Shown in pieces: positions 53,040-61,290 of a stretch of 64,000 nt of DNA (within the stretch, counting starts at the first letter, position 1; each line of letters starts with the position of its first letter). Below the pieces are notes generated by a model. The model did not search any database. It was not told where the DNA came from and saw nothing but the letters and a program-made list of their open reading frames with translations. The DNA is taken from positions 1,798,001 through 1,862,000 of the forward strand of contig NZ_AP022614.1 in NCBI RefSeq assembly GCF_010730575.1. The letters are read 5' to 3'. This stretch comes from Mycobacterium parmense. Lineage in GTDB: Bacteria > Actinomycetota > Actinomycetes > Mycobacteriales > Mycobacteriaceae. Position numbers and translations under genes: made by a program.

Positions 53040-53486
53040 TCAGAACCTGGCGATCAGCGCGACCCCGCAGACCATGAGCAGACCGCCCAGAGCCCGCCAT
53101 CCGGTGAGCGGGTGCGGAGTGACCCGCAGCCAGCCGAAATGGTCGATCAGCAGGGACATGATGAGCGCCGCCGTGACCGTGAAGCCCATGAAGGTGCCGG
53201 CCCCAACCCGGTTGACCAAGGTCAAACCGGCGTACACCTGCACGGCGCCCACCAGTCCGCCGATCACGGCCCACCAGGGCATCGACGCGATGTCCTTGGC
53301 GGCGGGCAGCGGCCTGGGCATGATCATGAAGGCCGCGATGAAGAAAATGGTAATCAGCGCAAAGGAAATCGCCGACGCCAGCCAGGGGTTGACGATGTGT
53401 TTGTAGAGCTGGCCGTTCATGGCCGCGCCGCATGTCTGCAGCGCGCCGCCGAGGATGATGAACGGAATCATCCACACCGGATTCAT
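53040..53486 (-). CDS. Small DMT-family membrane protein (DUF606/YdcZ type)
   Basis: 148 aa, five hydrophobic segments. Half-size drug/metabolite-transporter protein: VWMIPFIILGGALQTCGAAM start, PWLASAISFALIT, NRVGAGTFMGFTVTAALIMS. Such proteins usually act as homodimers or pairs; the substrate is unknown. ATG 53486 with GAGAGGGG upstream, only 16 nt after the polA stop, so it should be read from the polA transcript. M. tuberculosis has no gene between rpsA and polA, so it is an insertion here or a loss there. Confidence 0.82.
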   Translation of the reverse strand: MNPVWMIPFIILGGALQTCGAAMNGQLYKHIVNPWLASAISFALITIFFIAAFMIMPRPLPAAKDIASMPWWAVIGGLVGAVQVYAGLTLVNRVGAGTFMGFTVTAALIMSLLIDHFGWLRVTPHPLTGWRALGGLLMVCGVALIARF

Positions 53487-53502
53487 TGCCCCCCTCTCGG
53501 GT

Positions 53503-56235
53503 TCAGTGCGCCGCAGCGTCCCAGCTGCGGCCGTAACCGACGGAAACCTCGAGCGGGACGTCAAGCGGGTATGCGCCACCCATCTTGTCGCGCGCCAGAG
53601 CCTCAACCTGCTCCCGCTCGCCCGGCGCGATCTCGAACAGCAGCTCGTCGTGCACCTGCAGGAGCATCCGGGACTTCAGCCCGGCCTGCCTGATGGCCTT
53701 GTCGACCTCGATCATCGCCACCTTGATGATGTCGGCCGCGCTGCCCTGGATGGGCGCGTTGAGCGCGGCCCGCTCGGCGGCCTCGCGCACCTGGCGGTTA
53801 CTGCTGTCCAGTTCGGGCAGGTAACGCCGCCGGCCCAGCACCGTCGAGGTGTAGCCGTCCTTGCGGGCCTGTTCCACGATGTTCATCAGGTAGTCGCGCA
53901 CCCCGCCGAATCGGGCGAAGTACTGGTCCATCTGGACTTTCGCCTCCTCGGTGGAGATCTTGAGCTGCGCGGCCAGTCCGTACGCGCTCAGCCCGTAGGC
54001 CAGCCCGTAGGACATCGCCTTGACGCGGCGGCGCAGCTCGGCGGTGACCTCGTCGATCGGCACCCCGAACGCGCGGGAGGCGACGAACGAGTGCAGGTCC
54101 TCGCCCGTGTTGAACGCCTCGATGAGGCCTTCGTCGCGCGAAAGATGGGCCATGATCCGCATTTCGATCTGGCTGTAGTCCGCGGTCATCAGCTCGGCAT
54201 AGGAGAAGCCGGGGCCCTTGCCGACGACGAACGCGTCGCGGATCTGCCGGCCCGCGTCGGTGCGGATCGGGATGTTCTGCAGGTTGGGTTCGGTCGACGA
54301 CAGCCGGCCGGTGGCCGCGATCGTCTGGTTGAACGTGGTGTGGATGCGGCCGTCGGCGGCCGCCGAGTTCAGCAGCCCGTCGACGGTGACTTTCAGCCGG
54401 GTGACGTCGCGGTGGGCGAGCAGGTGTTGCAGGAACGGGTGGCCCGTCTTGTCGAACAGCGACTGCAGGGCGTCGGCGTCGGTGGTGTATCCGGTCTTGG
54501 TGCGCTTGGTTTTCGGCATGCCGAGCTCGTCGAACAGCACCACCTGCAGCTGCTTGGGCGACCCCAGGTTGATCTGCTTGCCGATCACCGCGTAAGCGGC
54601 CTCGGCGGCGTCGCGGATCTGGTCGCCGAATTGGCTTTGCAGCTCGCCCAGCAGCTTGAGGTCGACAGCGATGCCGACGCTTTCCATGTTCGACAGCACC
54701 CGTTGAACGGGCAGCTCCATGTCCCGCAGCAGGGCCGTGGAGTCGATGCGGTCCAGCTCGGAGTCCAATGCCTCGGCCAGGTCCACCACGGCGCGGGCCC
54801 GCAGGATCAGCGTCTGGACGGCTTGCTCGTCCACGCCGTCCATATCATCGAGAAGCGAAAGTTGTTGCTGCTCATCGGTTTCTGCGCGCAGCTCGCGACG
54901 CAGGTAGCGCAGCGACAGGTCGTCCAGAGTGAAGCTGCGCTGCCCGGGGCGCACCAGGTACGCGGCCAGCGCGGTGTCGGAGGTGACGCCCTCGAGCGTC
55001 CACCCCCGGCCCGCCAGGTCGTGGAACGCCAGCTTGGCCTCGTGCAGGGCCTTGGGCCGGGCGGGGTCGCCCAGCCAGGCCGCCAGCGCGGAGTCGTCGT
55101 CAGGGGTCAGCGTCGAGGTGTCGATGTAGGCGCCCTCCCCGTCGGCGGCGGCGACGGCCAGCGCGGTGGCATCCCCGCCGTGCGGCAGGTGGGTGCCCGC
55201 CACTGCCAGCCCGGCGCGACGCCCGTCGCTGACGTGCGCGGCCAGCCAGCCGCCCACCGCGCCGGGCTCGAGCGCCGCGCCGCGCACGTCGAACCCCTCG
55301 TCGACCTCGGGCTCGACCGCGGCGAGGGTCTCGAACAGCCGGTCCCGCAGCACGCGGAACTCCAAATCGTCGAAGAGCCGGTGGATCTGGTCGCGGTCCC
55401 ACGGCTGCAGCCGCAGCGTGTCCGGGGTCTGGGCCAGCGGCACGTCCTTGACCAGATCGGTGAGCTCGCGGTTGCGGATCACGCCGGCCAGGTTGGCGCG
55501 CAGCGCGTCGCCGACCTTGCCGCGCACCGAGTCGACGTTGTCGACCAGGCCCTGCAGCGAGCCGTATTCGACGATCCACTTGGCGGCCGTCTTCTCCCCC
55601 ACGCCGGGGATGCCGGGCAGGTTGTCGCTGGGATCGCCACGCAGAGCGGCGAAGTCGGGATATTGCCGGGGCGTCAGCCCGTATTTCTCGACCACGGCTT
55701 CGGGGGTGAACCGGGTCAGCTCGCTGACGCCCTTACGCGGGTAGAGCACGGTGACGTCGTCGCTGACCAGCTGCAGGGAGTCGCGGTCGCCGGTGACGAC
55801 CAGCACGCGATAGCCCTCGTGCTCGGCCTGGGTGGCCAGGGTGGCGATGAGGTCGTCGGCCTCGAAGCCCGGCTCCGCGAGCACCGTGATGCCCAGCGCG
55901 GCCAGCACCTCCTTGGTGATGTCGATCTGACCGTGGAATTCGTCGGGCGTAGTCGACCGGTTGGCCTTGTATTCCGGGTAGCGCTCGGAGCGGAACGTCT
56001 GCCGGGACACGTCGAACGCCGCGGCCACGTGCGTCGGGGCCTCGTCACGCATGAGGTTGATCAGCATGGCGGTGAAGCCGTACACGGCGTTGGTGGTCAG
56101 CCCGCCGCGGGTTTTGAAGTTCTCGGCGGGCAGCGCGTAAAACGCTCGGAACGCCAGCGAATTGCCGTCGAGCAGCATCAGCGTCGGCTTCGTCTTGTCC
56201 TCGCCGGCCTTGGTCGCGGCTGTTGCGGCAGTCAC
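53503..56235 (-). CDS. polA: DNA polymerase I
   Basis: 910 aa. Repair and Okazaki-fragment polymerase. The N-terminal 5'-3' exonuclease (LMLLDGNSLAFRAFYALP; GDPSDNLPGIPGVGEKTA) is intact. The middle domain is divergent and, as in other mycobacteria, without an obvious proofreading site. The polymerase domain has motif A MTADYSQIEMR, the O-helix RRVKAMSYGLAYGLSAYG and motif C LLQVHDELLFE. The start is uncertain: GTG 56235 (VTAATAATK) with GTGAGAG just upstream was preferred over ATG 56253, which touches a TACCCG -10-like box. Confidence 0.95.
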   Translation of the reverse strand: MTAATAATKAGEDKTKPTLMLLDGNSLAFRAFYALPAENFKTRGGLTTNAVYGFTAMLINLMRDEAPTHVAAAFDVSRQTFRSERYPEYKANRSTTPDEFHGQIDITKEVLAALGITVLAEPGFEADDLIATLATQAEHEGYRVLVVTGDRDSLQLVSDDVTVLYPRKGVSELTRFTPEAVVEKYGLTPRQYPDFAALRGDPSDNLPGIPGVGEKTAAKWIVEYGSLQGLVDNVDSVRGKVGDALRANLAGVIRNRELTDLVKDVPLAQTPDTLRLQPWDRDQIHRLFDDLEFRVLRDRLFETLAAVEPEVDEGFDVRGAALEPGAVGGWLAAHVSDGRRAGLAVAGTHLPHGGDATALAVAAADGEGAYIDTSTLTPDDDSALAAWLGDPARPKALHEAKLAFHDLAGRGWTLEGVTSDTALAAYLVRPGQRSFTLDDLSLRYLRRELRAETDEQQQLSLLDDMDGVDEQAVQTLILRARAVVDLAEALDSELDRIDSTALLRDMELPVQRVLSNMESVGIAVDLKLLGELQSQFGDQIRDAAEAAYAVIGKQINLGSPKQLQVVLFDELGMPKTKRTKTGYTTDADALQSLFDKTGHPFLQHLLAHRDVTRLKVTVDGLLNSAAADGRIHTTFNQTIAATGRLSSTEPNLQNIPIRTDAGRQIRDAFVVGKGPGFSYAELMTADYSQIEMRIMAHLSRDEGLIEAFNTGEDLHSFVASRAFGVPIDEVTAELRRRVKAMSYGLAYGLSAYGLAAQLKISTEEAKVQMDQYFARFGGVRDYLMNIVEQARKDGYTSTVLGRRRYLPELDSSNRQVREAAERAALNAPIQGSAADIIKVAMIEVDKAIRQAGLKSRMLLQVHDELLFEIAPGEREQVEALARDKMGGAYPLDVPLEVSVGYGRSWDAAAH

Positions 56236-56341
56236 GGCTCTCACTCTAGGCATCGGGTACGACGACGCACCGCCCCTACTGATCCATCGGCGGAACTGCA
56301 ACACGTTTCAGTTTCGCGCTCCCGGCGGATACGCTGGCCCG

Positions 56342-56785
56342 GTGTCAGAGCTCACTCGTGAAGAACCGGCCATCGATGGATGGTTCGCCACCGACAGCGC
56401 CGGCAACCCGTACCTGATCGGCGGCAAGTGCCCGCGGTGTGGCACCTACGTGTTCCCGCCGCGGGAGAACAACTGCCCCAACCCGGCCTGCACCAGCGAC
56501 ACGCTGGAGTCGGTCGCGCTGTCGAGGCGGGGAACCCTGTGGAGCTACACCGAGAACCGGTACGCACCGCCGCCGCCGTATCCCTCGCCCGACCCGTTCG
56601 AGCCGTTCGCCGTCGCCGCCGTGGAGTTGGCCGACGAGGGGCTGATAGTGCTGGGCAAGGTGGTCGAGGGCACGCTGGCCGACGACCTGAAGGTGGGCAT
56701 GACGATGGAGCTGGCCACCATGGGACTGTTCGTCGACGACACCGGCGTCGAGCGCGTCGTCCACGCGTGGAGAATCGCCTCATGA
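56342..56785 (+). CDS. DUF35 OB-fold/zinc-ribbon protein (Rv1628c-type)
   Basis: 147 aa. A rubredoxin-like zinc ribbon with C30, C33, C45 and C50 (KCPRCGTYVFPP, NNCPNPAC) is followed by an OB fold (SYTENRYAPPPPYPSPDPFE, LADEGLIVLGKVVEG). DUF35 proteins pair with thiolase-like partners to form acyl-CoA binding or retro-aldolase complexes, as in ChsH2-Ltp2 of steroid degradation. Its stop overlaps the start of the thiolase-like gene (ATGA), which fits such a complex. GTG start; divergent from polA. Confidence 0.88.
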   Translation: MSELTREEPAIDGWFATDSAGNPYLIGGKCPRCGTYVFPPRENNCPNPACTSDTLESVALSRRGTLWSYTENRYAPPPPYPSPDPFEPFAVAAVELADEGLIVLGKVVEGTLADDLKVGMTMELATMGLFVDDTGVERVVHAWRIAS

Positions 56786-57984
56786 GCACCCCCGCACCGC
56801 TCTACATCCTCGGCGCCGGCATGCACCCCTGGGGCAAGTGGGGCAACGACTTCACCGAGTACGGGGTGGCCGCCGCGCGCGCCGCGCTGAACGAGGCCGG
56901 GCTGGACTGGCGCCAGATCCAGCTGGTGGCCGGCGCCGACACCATCCGCAACGGCTACCCGGGATTCGTCGCCGGCGCGACGTTCGCGCAGAAACTCGGC
57001 TGGAACGGCGTGCCCGTGAGTTCGAGCTACGCCGCGTGCGCCAGCGGTTCGCAGGCCCTGCAGAGCGCCCGGGCCCAGATCCTCGCGGGCTTCTGCGACG
57101 TCGCGCTGGTGATCGGCGCCGACACCACCCCGAAGGGCTTCTTCGCGCCCGTCGGCGGCGAGCGGCGCAACGACCCGGACTGGCAGCGCTTCCACCTGAT
57201 CGGCGCCACCAACCCGGTGTACTTCGCGCTGCTGGCCCGGCGCCGGATGGACCTCTACGGCGCCACCCTCGAGGACTTCGCGCAGGTCAAGGTGAAGAAC
57301 TCGCGCCACGGCCTGCAGAATCCGAACGCCCGGTTCCGCAAGGAGACGTCGATCGAGGACGTGCTGGCCAGCCCGATGGTCGCCGACCCGTTGCGGCTGC
57401 TGGACATCTGCGCGACCTCCGACGGCGCGGCGGCACTGATCGTGGCGAGCGCCGACTTCGCCCGCAAGCACCTCGGCTCGCTCGACGGGGTTCCGTCGGT
57501 GCGCGCGGTCAGCACCGTCACCCCTCGCTATCCGCAGCACCTGCCCGAATTACCTGACATCGCAACGGATTCCACCGCCGTCGTGCCGGCGCCGGATCGG
57601 GTGTTCAAGGACCAGATCCTCGACGCTGCCTACGCCGAGGCGGGCATCGGGCCGGAGGACCTGAGCGTGGCCGAGGTGTACGACCTGTCGACGGCGTTGG
57701 AGCTCGACTGGTACGAACACCTGGGCCTGTGCCCCAAAGGCGAGGCCGAGGCGTTGCTGCGCAGCGGCGCGACCACCATCGGCGGCAAAATCCCGGTCAA
57801 CCCGTCTGGCGGCCTGGCGTGCTTCGGCGAGGCCATCCCCGCCCAGGCGATCGCGCAGGTCTGCGAGTTGACCTGGCAGCTGCGTGGCCAGGCGACGGGC
57901 CGGCAGGTGGAGAACGCCACGGTCGGCGTCACGGCCAACCAGGGGCTGTTCGGGCACGGCTCGTCGGTGATCGTGGCCCGCTAG
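56782..57984 (+). CDS. Thiolase-like protein of the lipid-transfer/SCP2 type (Rv1627c-type)
   Basis: 400 aa. Thiolase fold with VSSSYAACASGSQAL, where C86 is at the thiolase nucleophile position, EVYDLSTALELDWYE, NPSGGLACFGEA and a C-terminal NQGLFGHGSS. Coupled to the DUF35 gene by a 4-nt overlap, so the two probably form one enzyme acting on acyl-CoA, either thiolase-like cleavage or an aldol reaction as in Ltp2. The physiological substrate is not known. The gene is followed by the repeat block at 58016. Confidence 0.88.
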   Translation: MSTPAPLYILGAGMHPWGKWGNDFTEYGVAAARAALNEAGLDWRQIQLVAGADTIRNGYPGFVAGATFAQKLGWNGVPVSSSYAACASGSQALQSARAQILAGFCDVALVIGADTTPKGFFAPVGGERRNDPDWQRFHLIGATNPVYFALLARRRMDLYGATLEDFAQVKVKNSRHGLQNPNARFRKETSIEDVLASPMVADPLRLLDICATSDGAAALIVASADFARKHLGSLDGVPSVRAVSTVTPRYPQHLPELPDIATDSTAVVPAPDRVFKDQILDAAYAEAGIGPEDLSVAEVYDLSTALELDWYEHLGLCPKGEAEALLRSGATTIGGKIPVNPSGGLACFGEAIPAQAIAQVCELTWQLRGQATGRQVENATVGVTANQGLFGHGSSVIVAR

Positions 57985-58015
57985 GGCCTCGCTTCGGGCG
58001 CTGGGCTCGCTTCGG

Positions 58016-58088
58016 CTCTCGGGGCGTCGGGCGTCGGGCGTCGGCTCTCGGGGCGTCGGGCGTCGGCTCTCGGGGCGTCGGGCGTCGG
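58016..58088. repeat. 22-bp GC-rich tandem repeat, three units
   Basis: The unit CTCTCGGGGCGTCGGGCGTC (plus GG) starts at 58016, 58045 and 58067. The first copy carries one extra 7-bp GCGTCGG step, so units are 29, 22 and 22 bp. It lies directly after the thiolase-like gene and directly before the 24-bp inverted repeat. A slippage-prone VNTR-type locus. Confidence 0.8.
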
Positions 58089-58090
58089 CT

Positions 58091-58177
58091 GTGCAACGTT
58101 GGCGTTGAGTGTGCAGCCACGGCGGCCTTCTGCGGCGTGTCGCCGCCCTGAGCGCACACTCAACGCCAACGTTGCAC
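58091..58177. repeat. 24-bp perfect inverted repeat between convergent genes
   Basis: The arm at 58091-58114 (starts GTGCAACGTTGG) is the exact complement of 58154-58177. The 39-nt loop contains a further GGCGGC/GCCGCC pairing. The genes on both sides converge here, so it could act as a two-way terminator. The right arm is also the first unit of the 20-bp array. Confidence 0.75.
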
Positions 58178-58300
58178 ACTCAACGCCACGGCCGCACACT
58201 CGACGGCCATACCGCACACTCAACGCCGCGGCCGCACACTCAACGCCACGGCCGCACACTCGACGGCCATACCGCACACTCAACGCCGCGGCCGCACACT
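58161..58300. repeat. Seven 20-bp tandem units in a 60-bp higher-order repeat
   Basis: Units end in GCACACT and fall exactly every 20 bp: CAACGCCAACGTTGCACACT, CAACGCCACGGCCGCACACT, CGACGGCCATACCGCACACT, CAACGCCGCGGCCGCACACT, after which the last three are repeated identically (58181-58240 equals 58241-58300). No spacers are present, so this is not a CRISPR. No gene is supported here. Confidence 0.85.
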
Positions 58301-58336
58301 CAACGCCCCGCGCGCCGGCACGGCGCCGTGGCGTGG

Positions 58337-58951
58337 CTACTCGTCGTCGGTGTCGAGGGTCTCCAGCACGACCTCGGCAACGCGCTTCATGGTGGTGCGC
58401 CGGTCCATGGCGGCACGCTGAATCCACTTGAACGCCTCGGGCTCGGTCATGCCCTGCTTGGTCTGCAGCAGGCCCTTGGCGCGCTCGACGAGCTTGCGGG
58501 TTTCCAGCCGGTCGGACAGGCTCGCGACTTCGCGCTCCAGCTCGGTGATCTCGGCGAACCGGCTTACGGCCAACTCGATGGCCGGGATCAGGTCGCTGAT
58601 CGTGAAAGGCTTGACCAGGTAGGCCATGGCCCCGGCGTCGCGGGCCCGCTCGACGAGGTCGCGCTGACTGAACGCGGTGAGCACCACGATCGGCGCGATG
58701 CGCTTGCTGGCGATCTCGGCCGCGGCGTCGATGCCGTCGCGGCGCGGCATCTTGACGTCCATGATGACCAGATCGGGCTGGTGCTGCTCGGCCAGTTCGA
58801 CGGCTTCCTGACCGTCGCCGGCCTCGCCGACGATCTCATACCCCTCCTCTCGCAGCATCTCGGCGAGGTCCAGCCGGATGAGCGCCTCGTCTTCCGCGAT
58901 CAGGACCCGGCGCGGCGCGGCGGTGTCGGTGTCGGTCATGGGGCCTGTCAT
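58337..58951 (-). CDS. pdtaR: ANTAR-domain response regulator
   Basis: 204 aa. A receiver domain (1-125) with acidic pocket E20-D21, phosphoacceptor D65 (LVIMDVKMPR), T in VVLTAFS and K in YLVKPF, then a linker helix and an RNA-binding ANTAR domain (ETRKLVERAKGLLQTKQGMTEPEAFKWIQRAAM region). Phosphorylated by the kinase PdtaS, it binds RNA hairpins and acts by antitermination; in M. tuberculosis it links nitric oxide and copper signals to gene expression. ATG 58951 (MTGPMTD) was chosen by family agreement; ATG 58960 is possible. Confidence 0.95.
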   Translation of the reverse strand: MTGPMTDTDTAAPRRVLIAEDEALIRLDLAEMLREEGYEIVGEAGDGQEAVELAEQHQPDLVIMDVKMPRRDGIDAAAEIASKRIAPIVVLTAFSQRDLVERARDAGAMAYLVKPFTISDLIPAIELAVSRFAEITELEREVASLSDRLETRKLVERAKGLLQTKQGMTEPEAFKWIQRAAMDRRTTMKRVAEVVLETLDTDDE

Positions 58952-59065
58952 GACGGACATTGTGTCGTGAACCGCTCAGACCAGCGACCTCGGGGGCGGT
59001 GAGACGGCCGAGACAACCAGATCCTCTATGGTGGGAGGCTGCCTCTAAGGTAGGAGGCCGGGTCA

Positions 59066-59142
59066 GCCCTCGTATCCCAACTGGCAGAGGAAACGGATTC
59101 AAAACCCGTCCAGTGTGAGTTCGAATCTCACCGAGGGCACCA
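59066..59142 (+). tRNA. tRNA with anticodon CAA (Leu), class-I shape
   Basis: Acceptor GCCCTCG (59066-59072) pairs with CGAGGGC (59132-59138), followed by A and an encoded CCA. D arm TCC/GGA with GG at 59083-59084. Anticodon stem ACGGA/CCCGT with an A-C mismatch closing the loop TTCAAAA, giving anticodon CAA at 59100-59102. T arm GTGAG-TTCGAAT-CTCAC. The variable loop is only CCAGT, 5 nt, whereas bacterial tRNA-Leu normally has a long variable arm. So Leu identity follows from the anticodon only. Confidence 0.9.
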
Positions 59143-59279
59143 CGCTTTCGAGGCCGCTCGTCAAGCCGCTCGTCAATCCGCTTGGGCTCCAAGCAACGAA
59201 GGCTTAGAATCTGTTGGTTCTGACGGGTGGAGGACCGCCGGGCTGGCAATAATCAGGGGCTGGCTAGGAGCGGACCGAC

Positions 59280-59822
59280 ATGTCGTTTGTGAGCGTGGCG
59301 CCAGAGCTGATGACCTCGGCGGCAACGGATTTGGCCACCATCGGTTCGAACGTCAGCGCCGCGCACGCGGCAGCGGCCCCACCGACACTCGCGGTGCTGC
59401 CCGCCGCGGCCGACGAGGTCTCGGCCGGGATCGCTCAGGTGTTCTCTCAGCACGCCGCGAGCTATCAGGCGATGGCCGGGCGGGCGGCGGCGTTCCAAAG
59501 CCAGTTCGTGCAGAACATTGCCGCGGGCGCGGGTGCCTACGCCGGCGCAGAGAGCTCCCTGGCCAATTGGTTGCAGTCCGTCGAGTTGGGCGCGGAGTCG
59601 TTTGTCAGCAACATCGACGCGAACGCCAGCATCGCCGTCGGCTCGCTGCTGGTCGGCACGGGCGGGTACTTGCTCGGCGGCATCGGAGCGCCGGGTCTTC
59701 TCCCCCAGACCGCCGCCAACCTCTTCTTCTCCATCGGCATAAACCCGACGCTCATCCCGGTCGCCGTTGCGCTATTGCCGCTGGTATTGGTCTACGAAAT
59801 CGAAACCCTGCAAATACCCTGA
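59280..59822 (+). CDS. Short PE family protein
   Basis: 180 aa. PE domain MSFVSVAPELMTSAATDLAT with secretion signal YAGAE near residue 87, then about 80 residues ending in a hydrophobic stretch (LIPVAVALLPLVLVYEIE) that could anchor it in a membrane. There is no PPE partner and no PGRS. It has GGAGC 9 nt upstream of the ATG. It sits 137 bp after the tRNA and before cya, where the recalled M. tuberculosis map has no PE gene. Function unknown. Confidence 0.85.
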   Translation: MSFVSVAPELMTSAATDLATIGSNVSAAHAAAAPPTLAVLPAAADEVSAGIAQVFSQHAASYQAMAGRAAAFQSQFVQNIAAGAGAYAGAESSLANWLQSVELGAESFVSNIDANASIAVGSLLVGTGGYLLGGIGAPGLLPQTAANLFFSIGINPTLIPVAVALLPLVLVYEIETLQIP

Positions 59823-59913
59823 ACACCAGTACGAGCGCACGGGGCCGAACCGGCGAAATCGGTGCGTCGAATTTGCGGCCGACAATGGCGGTCGCAGCGG
59901 TTAGTCTTGATTC

Positions 59914-61242
59914 GTGGCGGCGAAGAAGTGCGGTGCCCCACGATCGTCGGATGGGACACCGAGACGCCCGGACTGCGTTGCCGCGGTGCGGGCCCAGACC
60001 CGCGACCGCAACCGGCACTACGCCGACAGCGCCGCGCGCCGGGCGCGGGTGCTCAACATCACCGCGTTGCTGGCGGTGGCGGTAAGCGCCACGTTCGTGT
60101 TCGAGCAGATCGTCACCGACACCTGGTCCTGGCAGATCGGATCGATCAACCTCGGCGCCATGGCCGTCTTCGCCTCCGTGCCCCGGCTGCACAAGTACGG
60201 GGAACTGGTTGCGCCACTTACTTTTGTCGCTGCGGCCTACGCCTCGGTCTTCGCCACCAGCTGGGATGTGGGCCGCGATTCCGGGTCCGAGTTGTTCTTC
60301 CTGGTCGGCGCGTGCCTGGTGGTGCTGCTCCTCGGGATCGAGCACATCGTGCTGGCGTCGGCGCTGGCGGCCGTGTCCGCCGCCCTGATCATCACCCTGC
60401 GGTTCGTCGTCCCCCACGACACCGGGCTGCAGCCTCCCTGGGCCCAGGCGCTGGGCTTCGTCGTGACCACCATTTCCGCCGTGGTCATGGTCGTCGTGAC
60501 GGTGTGGTTCGCCCTGCGCGACACGGCGCGCGCCGAAGCGGCCATGGAGGCGCAATACGATCGCTCGGAGGCGTTGCTGGCCAACATCCTGCCCGCCAGC
60601 ATCGCCGAGCGGCTCAAGGCAGACGACCGCAACATCATCGCCGACAAGTACGACGAGGCATCCGTCCTGTTCGCCGACATTGTCGGTTTCACCGAGCGCG
60701 CCAGCAGCTCGCCGCCGGCCGAGCTGGTGCGGTTTCTCGACCGCCTCTACAGCGCCTTCGACGAACTGGTGGACAAGCACGGGCTGGAGAAAATCAAAGT
60801 GAGCGGCGACTCCTACATGGTGGTCAGCGGGGTCCCGCACCCGCGACCCGACCACGCCCGCGCCCTCGCCGACTGCGCGCTCGACATGGCCGACGCGGCG
60901 GCCCGCCTGAAGGACGCACACGGCCGTTCGGTTCCACTGCGCATAGGCATGGCGACCGGCCCGGTCGTCGCCGGGGTCGTGGGATCGCGCCGCTTCTTCT
61001 ACGACGTGTGGGGCGACGCCGTCAACGTGGCGTCGCGCATGGAATCCACCGACTCGGTGGGACGCATCCAGGTCCCCGAGACGACGTATGAACACCTCAA
61101 ACACGAGTTCGTGCTTCTGGAGCGCGGCCGCATCGACGTCAAGGGAAAGGGCATGATGCGCACCTGGTATCTGATCGGCCGCAGGGCGGATGAGGAACGC
61201 GGCGACATGCTCGCCGACCAGACGCGCGCGGCCAACGTCTGA
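59914..61242 (+). CDS. cya: Membrane adenylate cyclase (Rv1625c-type)
   Basis: 442 aa. Six membrane helices (about 47-210), a linker helix (RAEAAMEAQYDRSEALLANILP) and a class III cyclase domain. Catalytic residues are all present: metal D255 (VLFADIVGFTE) and D299 (VSGDSYM), adenine-selecting K295 and D364, N371 and R375 (WGDAVNVASRME). It matches the mammalian-like homodimeric cyclase Rv1625c with a one-residue offset. GTG 59914 start. Makes cAMP; the membrane part may sense a lipid or pH signal. Confidence 0.95.
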   Translation: MAAKKCGAPRSSDGTPRRPDCVAAVRAQTRDRNRHYADSAARRARVLNITALLAVAVSATFVFEQIVTDTWSWQIGSINLGAMAVFASVPRLHKYGELVAPLTFVAAAYASVFATSWDVGRDSGSELFFLVGACLVVLLLGIEHIVLASALAAVSAALIITLRFVVPHDTGLQPPWAQALGFVVTTISAVVMVVVTVWFALRDTARAEAAMEAQYDRSEALLANILPASIAERLKADDRNIIADKYDEASVLFADIVGFTERASSSPPAELVRFLDRLYSAFDELVDKHGLEKIKVSGDSYMVVSGVPHPRPDHARALADCALDMADAAARLKDAHGRSVPLRIGMATGPVVAGVVGSRRFFYDVWGDAVNVASRMESTDSVGRIQVPETTYEHLKHEFVLLERGRIDVKGKGMMRTWYLIGRRADEERGDMLADQTRAANV

Positions 61243-61290
61243 GCCGAAAGTCCCTTCCGACGGCAGCGCCGCCTGTGTCACACTTCGGCC

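Noticed and set aside
58161..58300. CRISPR array
   Set aside because: The 20-bp units are contiguous without unique spacers, no cas genes are near, and the array has higher-order periodicity instead.
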